Assembly: GCA_043783155.1 (NCBI GenBank)
Contig: JAYVZS010000029.1
Span: 35,556-99,555 of the forward strand
Direction of reading: 5' to 3'
Length of the DNA stretch: 64,000 bases
DNA from: JAPLDA01 sp043783155
Lineage (GTDB): Bacteria > Bacteroidota > Bacteroidia > AKYH767-A > 2013-40CM-41-45
Below, piece by piece: positions 41,501 through 48,462 of this stretch (within the stretch, counting starts at the first letter, position 1; each line of letters opens with the position of its first letter). The notes beneath the pieces are model-generated. The model was given only the letters and a program-made list of their open reading frames with translations, made no database searches and was not told the DNA's origin. A program made the translations under genes and the position numbers.

Positions 41501-41690
41501 AACCACGCGCGATGCGTCTGTGAATTTCTTTTTTTCCTACTTGCAGAAAGGTATTTATGTTTTTGAATATCCGTTGCGTGTTTCGCATAATGGAGATTTC
41601 TCAAACGGTATCACAGAAATTCAATCCATGTATGCACCGGAGTTCGGCGCACATTCAGAAGGGATCAGGGTGAAGGTTGGAAAGAAGTGA
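35517..41690 (+). CDS. Giant alpha-2-macroglobulin family protein with thioester motif
   Basis: A 2057-residue exported protein (signal peptide MKTRSIQFASLLLLVISMAFVSFQQ). The N-terminal 450 residues are helical/TPR-like. MG-type beta domains follow (for example FTDRSIYRPGQTVYYKGIII, the MG2 motif). After a central region comes the thioester domain: YPYECSEQIFTRY with Cys1510 and Gln1513 (CxEQ), then LSNGGWPWFEGMSEDRYITQYI in the helical TED. The C-terminus ends with a receptor-binding-like beta domain. Bacterial relatives trap proteases with a covalent thioester and protect the envelope. The protein is longer than E. coli YfhM (about 1650), mainly in the N-terminal region. A TAACTTTA element lies 20 bp upstream. 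It stands alone with its own promoter. Confidence 0.94.
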   Translation: MKTRSIQFASLLLLVISMAFVSFQQQKKKKQNAPVKNSSAVTFSYEQQWARIDSLTKKGLNKSALEVVMSIYKKAKAENNPPQLVKAVIHRMKFQNYTEEDVVKKIIADLKKEAAEAHFPARPLLHSLLAETYWRFYEQNRYLFLDRTETVEYKNDDINTWDLKKILKETIQEYDLSLVDEDSSKRAQVNIYDDIIEKGSPEETRKLRPSLFDFLAHRALDFYKNDETGLTDPANKFEINSALYMNGPEKFLNFVLMSDDSLSLKFHALRLLQKLLAIHKEDVHPAALIDVDLERLKFVYNHLTLSNKDSLYVKALGEIENHYREFPGCTDALYELALLNKEWGNRYSFGEKPEAKFLIRKAKEICNDAIARFPYSHGGVNCKSLKSTIEAKSMAFTVEQVNIPDQPFRAKLDYTNLRKIYFRIAKNDADELSENNALYGEKLIKHYLKLIPIKEWSIDAEDDGDYQAHSTEIKLPELPIGNYVLLSASDPDFTYDKNAVAYATCWVSNISYVSRANGNGGYDFYLFNRETGESLTDVTATVYVQQYNAVLRKYEYAKTNSPNTDVDGYFFVESVNDYRSFNIEFTRGSDRLFLRDNFYQYRSNGDNEKISQQTFFFTDRSIYRPGQTVYYKGIIIEKNGDKNTIRTKQSTTVSFYDVNGQKVADQNLMTNEYGTFNGSFTAPIGLLNGMMRIANETGSLYFSVEEYKRPKFEVKYEPVMGSYRLNDKIVVKGNAVSYAGASIDNAKVQYRVVRTAMFPYWNYYWRGYPSSPSMEITHGATTTNKKGEFFVTFDAIPDPGLSEESKPVFNYMITADVTDINGETQSESQSVSVGYQSLLLAIDVSQDLNREAVKDFIIGTHNLSGSFVAASGNISIAKLKEPSRLLRKRKWAKPEKQHMSREDYEKNFPYDAYADEDNPEKRESETRVYDAPFDTGKDTLLRLLRIKEWKQGTYKLEATSKDKFNQEVKVVKYFTLFSAKEKQPATNAIDRFSVLKDNAEPGGTDQFLIGTHDKNVKVLYEIEQKNKIISKQWLTLNDEQRLIEIPILESHRGNIAVHFTFVKHNRDYHFNHVLSVPYTNKELDISFETFRSKLYPGQKEEWKVKIKGKNGEKVAAEMLASMYDASLDAFMPHNWMFNIYNTYYSSLNLEAYRSFGIANSNLFSLGWNQYLPLSSRTYDQLNWFGFNAYYGYRSDRNGGFVDEITIRDKAPMKASLNAVALGEIATVAESSSGKKTGAGGDYKEGLVGRGNAASVDGNKEDVSRSRTQNLSAVKGRTNFSETAFFYPQLTTNDSGEVTISFSIPEALTRWKMLGFATTTDLKYGMIEKELITQKELMVVPDPPRFFREGDKISFSTKITNLSDTSLTGTAQLFLFDAITMQPLNYSLLEKGRGEVATFTASKGQSAVAEWNLNIPEGIGAITYKVVAKAGSYSDGEEQTIPVLSNRMLVTEALPLPVRGKQSKSFELTKLKNSGTSTTLRNHKLTLEFTSNPAWYAVQALPYMMEYPYECSEQIFTRYYANAIASHIANSSPKIKAVFDSWKSQTPQAFLSNLEKNPELKALMLEQTPWLLDAKDETERKKRIALLFDINKMSGELNGALLKLQKKQLSNGGWPWFEGMSEDRYITQYIVEGFGHLDHLGIKTIREDEKTRNMVQLAVQYLDARIKEDYDRLIELKSDLSKNHLSSIQIQYLYARSYFKDITVPTDSKKAFDYYKDQCKKFWLSNAEYLQGMIALTLYRYDDKATPAEILKSLKENSQNSEELGMYWKNNIGGYYWVQAPVETQSLLIEAFDEVGNDQKAVDDMKVWLLKQKQTQDWKTTKATAEACYALLLKGTDWLTDASFVEISVGGKRIDPAEMPDVKAEAGTGYFKTSWSGSEIKPEMATVKVENKNNGVAWGALYWQYFEQLDKITPHQTPLNLKKELFLEKPSATGSVITPVTTQTILNPGDRIKVRIELRVDRDMEYVMMKDMRAAGFEPEQVLSQYKWQDGLGYYETTRDASVNFFFSYLQKGIYVFEYPLRVSHNGDFSNGITEIQSMYAPEFGAHSEGIRVKVGKK

Positions 41691-41703
41691 TTAATATGAT
41701 AAA

Positions 41704-42228
41704 ATGACAAAGAAAGAAATCATTCATCAACTAACGATTAAACATTCCGAGATTGCCGATTTGATATCGTCTTTAAACGATACCGATTTCTGTTATTCGT
41801 CTGATTCCAAATGGACAGCCGGACAGCAACTCGATCACATCATCTTAAGTGTTTCACCATTGGCGAAGGCACTTTTGCTTCCGCGGTTTATTCTTAAGCG
41901 CTTATTCGGGAAAGCAAACAGACCATCCAAAGACTACGACTCACTTGTGAAAAAATATGTGTCGAAGTTGGATGCCGGTGGCAAAGCACCGACGCCGTTT
42001 ATACCCAAGACTGTCGAGTCAAACCAAAAGAAAAAATTAAAATCAAAAAGTTTAAAATTGGTGACCAAACTGTGCAAACAGGTTGACGGTTTTTCAGAGC
42101 AACAACTTGACGAATACATTCTGCCACACCCGTTATTGGGAAAAGTAACGATCAGGGAGATGTTGTATTTTACAATTTACCATGCTGAACACCACCAAAA
42201 AATAACCCTGAGAAATTTAGGACGATAA
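41704..42228 (+). CDS. DinB/DUF1569-like four-helix metal protein
   Basis: A 174-residue cytoplasmic protein with the DinB/YfiT pattern. The first helix carries QQLDHIILS and the last carries YHAEHHQKITLRNL; these histidines would bind a divalent metal in a four-helix bundle. The middle is Lys-rich. DinB relatives include thiol-dependent S-transferases, but most have no known substrate. It begins 13 bp after the macroglobulin gene and may be read through with it; no functional link is known. Confidence 0.8.
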   Translation: MTKKEIIHQLTIKHSEIADLISSLNDTDFCYSSDSKWTAGQQLDHIILSVSPLAKALLLPRFILKRLFGKANRPSKDYDSLVKKYVSKLDAGGKAPTPFIPKTVESNQKKKLKSKSLKLVTKLCKQVDGFSEQQLDEYILPHPLLGKVTIREMLYFTIYHAEHHQKITLRNLGR

Positions 42229-42246
42229 GAGCCGGTCATGCTGCGA

Positions 42247-42480
42247 TTAAATTTTCTTGTCCGGCCGAGGTCCCCGCTTATATGCAATCAGTCCGTTTAA
42301 AAAATTCCGTAACAACTGATCGCCACAAGGCATGTACTTAGGGTGATCTTCGTTTCGAAACAATGCATTCAATTCGCTTTTCGTCACCTGAAAATCAGCC
42401 AAACCAAGAATGTGAATGATGTCGTCATCTTTCAATTCAAGAGCAACACGAAGCTTTTTAAGAATATCGTTGTTTGTCAT
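42247..42480 (-). CDS. Short DUF1456 (YehS-like) protein
   Basis: A 77-residue protein matching one DUF1456 unit: MTNNDILKKLRVALELKDDDIIHILGLADFQVTKSELNALFRN. YehS-type proteins usually have two such units (about 150 residues), so this is a half-length form. The end PRPDKKI is charged. It has a clean start and stop and lies convergent to the DinB-like gene. Function unknown. Confidence 0.78.
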   Translation of the reverse strand: MTNNDILKKLRVALELKDDDIIHILGLADFQVTKSELNALFRNEDHPKYMPCGDQLLRNFLNGLIAYKRGPRPDKKI

Positions 42481-42783
42481 TTTCTTCCGCGTACGGTGTT
42501 ATATATTTTTCGAAAGTTAGTCAATTACACTCAGAACGGAACCATAATCACCGCCTGGACAAATTTCAGGAATGCTGAAGTCAAACAAATGAAGCGATCT
42601 TGGCAACCTCCCCAATCTTTATTTGAGACACAACATTTTTTATGTTGCTAAATTCTTTTTGCGAGTGTAAAGCATAACTCCCCTGTTGAGGAATGGAAAA
42701 AAAGGAATGCTGAAAGGAAAAATTCGGAAATTCAAGTATAGTTTTGTTTCAATTCAATTCATTCAGATGCCATCGAAAAATCA
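42481..42783. other. Spacer before DUF983 gene
   Basis: 303 bp between the divergent DUF1456 and DUF983 genes. The plus frame of DUF983 is open only back to a stop at 42739-42741. No ATG precedes the DUF983 TTG in this frame. Part of this spacer may be the decayed 5' end of the DUF983 gene. No RNA gene or repeat was seen. Confidence 0.5.
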
Positions 42784-43155
42784 TTGGGTTACCAGTATGT
42801 TGAAGATGAAGTGCCGGTCGTGGCACCAACAATCTTTTTTCATATATCCGAATCCTTTTACCCCCCGACACATGGTGACATGTACGACACGTGCAAGGTA
42901 TGTGGACAAAATTTCAGAAAGGAACCGGGCTTTTATTTTGGCGGAGCTTATGTGAGTTATGGTTTCGCTGTTCTTGCCAACGTTGCGGCTCTTTTTGTAC
43001 TTTATCTTTTCATTGGAAACCTTTTTGAACACTCGGCAGCAGTGATGGTGACAATTGTCGCGACCACGATATTAATATCGCCGATTGTATTTGGGTATTC
43101 GCGCGTTATTTTCTTATACGTCTTTGTCCGTTACAATGGTGTATCAAAAAAATAA
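42784..43155 (+). CDS. DUF983 membrane protein, 5' end uncertain
   Basis: A 123-residue frame starting with TTG. A single zinc-knuckle-like CxxC (DTCKVCGQNF) is followed by the conserved KEPGFYFGGAYVSYGFAV and two membrane helices. DUF983 proteins normally have a first CxxC pair and a short N-terminal strand before this, with an ATG start. Here that part is absent, and the frame is closed 43 bp upstream. Either the gene uses TTG and has a divergent N-terminus, or it is truncated/frameshifted. The core motif makes the family assignment firm. Confidence 0.7.
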   Translation: MGYQYVEDEVPVVAPTIFFHISESFYPPTHGDMYDTCKVCGQNFRKEPGFYFGGAYVSYGFAVLANVAALFVLYLFIGNLFEHSAAVMVTIVATTILISPIVFGYSRVIFLYVFVRYNGVSKK

Positions 43156-43271
43156 TAGCATTATTATCACTCATTTTATTTAGCTAATTCCTGCGTTTTA
43201 TTGGTAATTCTCTCTAACTTGCGCTCGACCAACACAACTGCTTTTTAAAGACGCGAAAACCAAACCACATC

Positions 43272-43604
43272 ATGAGCGAAGCAAATATCTATCAAAGAGT
43301 CTGGGGTAAATACATGCCCCTGATTGTTCTGAAATTAAAAACGGCAATTTCAAAAAATGAACCGCAGGCTCTTCATGTTGATAAGTATGATTTTGAAAAT
43401 GCGGCGATCAGAAAAAACGCAGCTTATAGTTTCAGCCTCGAATTGAAAGAAGGACGTGCCATTAACAACAGCGCCTCTACAGCATTATCTCGCGATTTTT
43501 TGAATGCATTAAATGAAAGCCAGGCAATCAAAGACCTGATTAAAACCGGTCATTTCAAATTCAGCATGGGAAATAAATTTATTCTTACACTCCAGGTTAA
43601 ATAA
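43272..43604 (+). CDS. Hypothetical 110-residue protein
   Basis: A soluble alpha/beta protein without signal peptide or membrane segment: MSEANIYQRVWGKYMPLIVL, a middle helix (NNSASTALSRDFLNALNESQAI) and a strand end (FKFSMGNKFILTLQV). No family was recognised. It has an ATG, a reasonable length and no overlapping neighbour. It appears to be its own transcription unit. Confidence 0.72.
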   Translation: MSEANIYQRVWGKYMPLIVLKLKTAISKNEPQALHVDKYDFENAAIRKNAAYSFSLELKEGRAINNSASTALSRDFLNALNESQAIKDLIKTGHFKFSMGNKFILTLQVK

Positions 43605-43897
43605 ATTGACGGGTTTATTTCTTTGTGACTTTTTTACGAACCCCGGTTTATAATTTCAGCTGCTTTCCGTTTTAAGTTAAACGTGTCCGTATTATAATTT
43701 ATTATCTTTGAGTTAAGCGCAACGAATGACAATGCTAAAAGATCTTGCGTGATAAAGTTTGCGGTGGAATAAATCGCTGTGAATCATTCCTTTTTTTGCA
43801 GACAAATTACCAGCCTCGGTTAAACCCATCCCGTCAACCATCATCCTAGTGGCACTAAACTTGCCTGCAAAAAATTATCATCTAAAAAAACAATAAA
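43605..43897. other. Spacer with one promoter-like element
   Basis: 293 bp before the 105-aa protein gene. Apart from the TATCTTTG element at 43703-43710, nothing coding or structured was seen. The leader from that element to the next ATG would be about 188 nt. Confidence 0.4.
43703..43710 (+). promoter_or_regulatory. Promoter -7 element TATCTTTG
   Basis: Exact TAnnTTTG match about 188 nt before the 105-aa protein ATG. No clear -33 TTTG at the usual spacing. Confidence 0.4.
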
Positions 43898-44215
43898 ATG
43901 AAAACTAAAATCATGGTCATCTTACCGGCTGCACTGTTTTTTGCCTTTGTTACCAATGCGCAGACTGCAACACCGGAAATCACAAAACGACAAGTGAATC
44001 AGCAAGAGCGCATTCGGGAAGGTAAAAAGAGCGGAGAACTAACAAAGAAAGAAGCCGCGAAACTGGAAGTGCGTGAAGCAAAAATTCAACACGACAAGAA
44101 GGTTGCAAAAAGCGATGGTGTTGTAACACCTGCTGAAAAAGCGAAGCTGAACCGTGAAGAAAACCGGACCAGTCGCGCGATCTACCGCAAGAAACACAAT
44201 GCCGTAACGAAGTAA
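43898..44215 (+). CDS. Small secreted charged protein
   Basis: A 105-residue protein with a signal peptide (MKTKIMVILPAALFFAFVTNAQ). The mature part is two helical, highly charged segments: QVNQQERIREGKKSGELTKKEAAKLEVRE and PAEKAKLNREENRTSRAIYRKK. These recall short periplasmic helical proteins found across Bacteroidota. No metal or catalytic motif was seen. It is followed by a strong terminator and may be expressed alone. Confidence 0.75.
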   Translation: MKTKIMVILPAALFFAFVTNAQTATPEITKRQVNQQERIREGKKSGELTKKEAAKLEVREAKIQHDKKVAKSDGVVTPAEKAKLNREENRTSRAIYRKKHNAVTK

Positions 44216-44252
44216 TCACACTTCTGTCTTTCCTCTTTAATTCGTTATTGAA

Positions 44253-44285
44253 AAACCACTCCGCAAAATCGGGGTGGTTTTTTGT
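44253..44285 (+). terminator. Rho-independent terminator
   Basis: Stem AAACCACTCCG/CGGGGTGGTTT (44253-44263 and 44270-44280, one G-T pair) with a short loop, then a T-rich tail. It follows the 105-aa protein gene. Confidence 0.85.
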
Positions 44286-44334
44286 TTATGTCATTTTAGT
44301 ATTTACATTGCGATGCAACATTAAATTCTAAAAC

Positions 44335-45813
44335 ATGGCAAAATCCATTACGTCAAAAAAATCCATGACATTCCTGATGGACGAATCAAATGACACGGGA
44401 ACAGGTCTTAAGAGAACGCTTGGCGCAGGAAACCTTGTGGCGCTTGGGATCGGTGCCATTATCGGCGCCGGTTTATTTGTCAGAACAGCTGCGGCTGCAG
44501 CAAATAATGCCGGACCCTCTGTCGTTATTGGTTTTATCATTGCCGGCATCGGTTGCGCGCTTGCGGGATTGTGTTATGCAGAATTTGCCTCAATGATTCC
44601 GATTGCCGGCAGCGCATATACTTATTCTTATGCAACGATGGGGCAGCTTGTAGCATGGGTAATCGGCTGGGATCTTGTGTTGGAGTATGCATTGGGCGCT
44701 GCCACGGTAAGCATTGCCTGGAGCGAATACCTGAATAAGCTCTTGCTATACGTTGGTAATCATTTTCATCGAGATATGACCATTTCATTTCAGTGGAGTC
44801 ATTCACCTTTTGAGATTTCAAACGCGGGTGCTCACGGTATTATGAACCTGCCTGCATTGTTCATTCTTTTTTTATTGACGATGTTGTTGATTAAAGGGAC
44901 AAAAGAATCGGCTTTTGTAAATGGATTGATTGTCGTTACCAAAGTGGTTATTGTTATTTTATTTATCGGATTCGGTTGGTCGTTTATGAACGCATCGAAT
45001 CACCATCCTTTTATTCCTCCTGCAGAAACGTATGTCGACAGCCAGGGTGTCCCTCACAACTTTGGAGGAATTCTCGGAATATTAGGTGCTGCCGGTGTTG
45101 TATTTTTTGCCTTTATCGGTTTTGATGCCGTGTCAACTGCAGCGCAGGAAGCTAAAAATCCCAAGAAAGATATGCCGATGGGAATTCTCGGTTCGCTTGC
45201 TATATGTACCGTGCTGTATATTTTATTTGCTTATGTACTCACGGGAGTCGGAAGCACTGAGGATTTCAGGCATGCCGGTAAAGAAGCTTCGGTCGCTTAT
45301 GCGATTCAAACTTACATGACTAATTACGGCTGGCTGGCAAAACTTGTAACGGTCGCTATTCTTGCCGGTTTTTCTTCTGTCATTCTTGTAATGCTGATGG
45401 GGCAGTCGCGTGTATTTTATTCTATGAGTAATGACGGGTTGGTGCCCAAAGTCTTTTCTGATTTGCATCCTAAATACAGAACACCATACAAATCAAACTT
45501 ATTATTCCTTGCGTTTGTCGGATTGTTTGCCGCATTTGTTCCCGGCGATATTGTTGGTGACATGACGAGCATCGGAACTTTGTTTGCTTTTATTCTTGTC
45601 TGCGCAGGTGTCTGGATTCTTCGGGTGAAACAACCTGAACTGAAACGTCAGTTCAAAACACCTTTCGTTCCCCTTGTTCCAATCCTCGGGATTGTTGTTT
45701 GTGGTGCGATGATTTTTGGTTTGGGCTGGACAAACTGGTTGCGTCTTGCGATCTGGATGGCTGTGGGCTTTGTAATTTATTTCGCCTATAGCCGTCATCG
45801 TGCTAAACATTAA
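44335..45813 (+). CDS. APC-type amino-acid permease (CAT-like)
   Basis: A 492-residue inner-membrane carrier with about twelve helices. LGAGNLVALGIGAIIGAGLFVRTA is the first APC helix with its Gly-x-Gly break. CYAEFASMIPIAGSAYTYSYATMGQLVAWVIGWDLVLEYALG matches the cationic-amino-acid transporter group. Substrate is probably amino acids, not proven. It is a single gene with its own terminator downstream. It is unlike the first permease (5433-6785) in length and motifs, so the two are not recent duplicates. Confidence 0.9.
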   Translation: MAKSITSKKSMTFLMDESNDTGTGLKRTLGAGNLVALGIGAIIGAGLFVRTAAAAANNAGPSVVIGFIIAGIGCALAGLCYAEFASMIPIAGSAYTYSYATMGQLVAWVIGWDLVLEYALGAATVSIAWSEYLNKLLLYVGNHFHRDMTISFQWSHSPFEISNAGAHGIMNLPALFILFLLTMLLIKGTKESAFVNGLIVVTKVVIVILFIGFGWSFMNASNHHPFIPPAETYVDSQGVPHNFGGILGILGAAGVVFFAFIGFDAVSTAAQEAKNPKKDMPMGILGSLAICTVLYILFAYVLTGVGSTEDFRHAGKEASVAYAIQTYMTNYGWLAKLVTVAILAGFSSVILVMLMGQSRVFYSMSNDGLVPKVFSDLHPKYRTPYKSNLLFLAFVGLFAAFVPGDIVGDMTSIGTLFAFILVCAGVWILRVKQPELKRQFKTPFVPLVPILGIVVCGAMIFGLGWTNWLRLAIWMAVGFVIYFAYSRHRAKH

Positions 45814-45835
45814 AAAGTATTCCTGAATTCTTTAC

Positions 45836-45872
45836 GCCCGTGAAAAATTATTTTCACGGGCTTTTATTTTTT
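45836..45872 (+). terminator. Rho-independent terminator after the permease
   Basis: Perfect 11-bp stem GCCCGTGAAAA/TTTTCACGGGC (45836-45846 and 45851-45861), 4-nt loop, then TTTTATTTTTT. It covers the GTG that would open the histidine kinase frame at 45840, so that start cannot be used. Confidence 0.92.
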
Positions 45873-45959
45873 GATTGTTTGTCAACACGTTTAATAATCC
45901 GAACATTTTTTCAACTTTACAGTAAAACAGAATGTATTTTTCCCGCTAACATATTTTCA

Positions 45960-47183
45960 ATGGTGTTGACAATTCGAGGTTCATTTTTTTTATCGGGGAT
46001 ACTTACCGATCCGGCTCATTCAACAGCATTCTGGCGCGACATCTGGCTGATCACCATCAGCTTCCTGATGTTTCTTGGAACCATTTATATTTATTTCAAG
46101 TTGCGCACAAGTACATTCAGGCGTGTTAGAAAATTATTGGAAAGCCGGGTGGAAGTCAAAACACGGCAGCTAAGTGAAAAAAATTTCGAGCTGGAAAAAC
46201 TTTCACTGGTGGCAAGTAAAACAGACAATGCCGTTTTGGTGACTGACGCAACCGGGAAAATAGATTGGGTAAACGATGCCTTTCTGAGAATGACAGGGGG
46301 GTCTCATGAAATTATCGGAAAGAATGTCGCCGATATAAAAATTTACGAGCATGTACCCGAAGCAATTGCTGAAGCTGTTGGCGAAAAAAAATCAAAAATA
46401 TTTGAATCAAAAATTCTTTCCGAAAATAATACTGAAACCTGGATCAGTTCTACCCTCACGCCCATTTTTGATGAAAAGAATAATCTGAAAGAACTGGTGT
46501 TTGTAGATACGAACATCACGGCAAGCAAGGTCCTGGAAAATCAGATCAAAGCATCGTTGCATGATAAAGATGTTTTGCTGAAGGAGATTCATCACCGCGT
46601 AAAAAATAATCTACAGATCATCATCAGTTTGCTGAATTTACAATCGGGATATATCAAAGATGAACAAACCCTGAAAGCCGTGAAGGATGGGCAGAACCGT
46701 GTTCGTTCCATGGCATTGGTGCATGAAAAATTTTACCAGGCGGAAGAACTGACAGAAATAAATTTCACAGAGTACGTTGAAAAACTTAACCAGTTTTTAT
46801 TTCAATCGTATGGCGACAGATCCGATCGCGTCAAATTAGTAATTGAAGCGGATAAAATTGCATTTGACATGGATACTGCGATGCCATGCGGCTTGCTGAT
46901 CAACGAAATTGTTTCCAACTCTCTTAAATATGCTTTCCCTGACGAACGGGAAGGGGAAATTAAAATTGAGCTCCATAAACAACCCGATCAGCGGATCAGG
47001 ATGAATATTTCTGATAATGGTGTTGGCTTACCCCCGGAGATTGATATCGAACACGCCGAATCGCTCGGCTTGCAGTTGATCTATGCACTCACCAGTCAGC
47101 TGGAAGGGGAGCTGGAATTTTCTCAGGAGAACGGAACCAAATTTTCGGTTACCTTTAAATATCCTAAAACTACCGCATCGTAA
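45960..47183 (+). CDS. Sensor histidine kinase (HisKA_2 type) with PAS domain
   Basis: A 407-residue membrane kinase. The ATG at 45960 was chosen because a longer frame begins inside the upstream terminator. One membrane span (DIWLITISFLMFLGTIYIYF) is followed by a short coil and a PAS domain (about 90-195; NAVLVTDATGKIDWVNDAFLRMTG). The HisKA_2 phospho-acceptor helix has a His pair at 211-212 (LLKEIHHRVKNNLQIIISLL), and the ATPase has DTAMPCGLLINEIVSNSLKYAF and ISDNGVGLP. It lacks a large periplasmic sensor, so it probably detects an internal cue through PAS. The LytTR response regulator 65 bp downstream is its likely partner. Confidence 0.9.
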   Translation: MVLTIRGSFFLSGILTDPAHSTAFWRDIWLITISFLMFLGTIYIYFKLRTSTFRRVRKLLESRVEVKTRQLSEKNFELEKLSLVASKTDNAVLVTDATGKIDWVNDAFLRMTGGSHEIIGKNVADIKIYEHVPEAIAEAVGEKKSKIFESKILSENNTETWISSTLTPIFDEKNNLKELVFVDTNITASKVLENQIKASLHDKDVLLKEIHHRVKNNLQIIISLLNLQSGYIKDEQTLKAVKDGQNRVRSMALVHEKFYQAEELTEINFTEYVEKLNQFLFQSYGDRSDRVKLVIEADKIAFDMDTAMPCGLLINEIVSNSLKYAFPDEREGEIKIELHKQPDQRIRMNISDNGVGLPPEIDIEHAESLGLQLIYALTSQLEGELEFSQENGTKFSVTFKYPKTTAS

Positions 47184-47248
47184 GAATCCCGGAAAAATTT
47201 AGGAAACAAATGCATCCAATAGCTTGTACAACGGTTAACCCTTGAACT

Positions 47249-48385
47249 ATGAACGCACTAAAAATAATGATTGTTGAAGACGAAATTATCGTTGCGAAAG
47301 ACATTCAACACATCCTCAAGAAGCTTGGCTACGAAGCATTTGATCCTTTTGCCAATGGAAAAAAGGCGCTTGACTCTATTGAGAAGCTGAACCCCGACCT
47401 GATTCTTCTTGACATTAACCTGAAGAGCAGCGAAATTGATGGTATTCAGGTAGCCGAACAGATCTATCAAAACTACCAGATTCCGTTTATTTTTCTCACC
47501 GCGTTCTCAGATAAAAGCACACTCGAACGCGCCAAGCTCACCGAACCTTACGGGTATATTATCAAACCGTTTGAAGAAGATGATATTCGTACAGCGATTG
47601 AAATTGCGCATTACAAATACACGAAGGACCTCGAAATACAAAATAAAGGGAATCGTTTTGCGATGGCGCTTGACAGCCTGGATGTTGCTGTCATCATTAC
47701 CGATGCGAATGAAAAAGTTATTTTCATGAACAAGATGGCTGAAACGCTTACCGGCTCTTTGAAACAGGAAGTGTTAGGGAAAGACATCGGACTTGCCATG
47801 AAAAATTGCAGCCAGGATACACGCGACGTTATTAAAACACTTGCACATACTGTTGTCGGAAGTGTTCAGAAAAAAGAAAACGACTCGGAGATTGCTATTT
47901 CCAACGGCGTTACCGAACACAAAGTGAATGTGAATACGTTTCCGATTCTTACCGTGAACAACAAAATAAACGGATGCGCTTTTGTGCTTACATCACCCGG
48001 AAGAAAAGATTCTGTTCAGGAAACGAGTGCCGATAAAAACCTTTTCAATTTCCTCGAGAACATTTATGCAAACAACAGCTTCTTCGTAAAAAAAGATTCG
48101 CGGTTTGTTAAAGTAAATTTCCAGGACATCTTATGGATTGAAGCGCTCGATAATTATGTGATCATCAAAACCGTTTCGAAAGAACAATTCATTCTACACA
48201 GTTCAATGAAAGACATTGAAGCAAAACTCCCTCAACTGAATTTTGCACGTGTTCACCGTTCTTATATCGTGCAGCTTGAAAAGATTGCCGCGCTTGAAGA
48301 AAACGCATGCATCGTTGATGGAAACCGTATTCCAATCGGAAAGTCATACAAAGAAAACCTGATGAGCCGCCTGAATTTATTTTAA
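47249..48385 (+). CDS. Response regulator with REC, PAS and LytTR domains
   Basis: A 378-residue cytoplasmic regulator. REC domain at about 1-120 with phospho-acceptor Asp55 (LILLDINLK), Thr in IFLTAF and Lys in GYIIKPFEE. A PAS-like domain lies at about 140-250 (DSLDVAVIITDANEKVIFMN). The LytTR DNA-binding domain is at about 275-378 (VKVNFQDILWIEALDNYVII, LNFARVHRSYIVQLEKI). An internal PAS between REC and LytTR is less usual and gives a second input. It is the likely target of the kinase just upstream. LytTR regulators bind short direct repeats; a target was not located. Confidence 0.92.
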   Translation: MNALKIMIVEDEIIVAKDIQHILKKLGYEAFDPFANGKKALDSIEKLNPDLILLDINLKSSEIDGIQVAEQIYQNYQIPFIFLTAFSDKSTLERAKLTEPYGYIIKPFEEDDIRTAIEIAHYKYTKDLEIQNKGNRFAMALDSLDVAVIITDANEKVIFMNKMAETLTGSLKQEVLGKDIGLAMKNCSQDTRDVIKTLAHTVVGSVQKKENDSEIAISNGVTEHKVNVNTFPILTVNNKINGCAFVLTSPGRKDSVQETSADKNLFNFLENIYANNSFFVKKDSRFVKVNFQDILWIEALDNYVIIKTVSKEQFILHSSMKDIEAKLPQLNFARVHRSYIVQLEKIAALEENACIVDGNRIPIGKSYKENLMSRLNLF

Positions 48386-48462
48386 CAGAGGGGTTTAAAA
48401 AACAGTAGAACGAAAAATGATTTTAGTGTTTTCAATTTAGTGCACCGCCTAAATTCTAAAAA

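Noticed and set aside
41028..41588. 186-residue frame antisense to the macroglobulin gene
   Set aside because: Fully inside a well-supported gene on the other strand; composition is Phe/Arg/His-rich, typical of shadow frames.
45840..45959. Upstream extension of the histidine kinase frame from a GTG
   Set aside because: The GTG lies inside a perfect 11-bp terminator stem of the preceding gene, and the added 40 residues have no recognisable domain.
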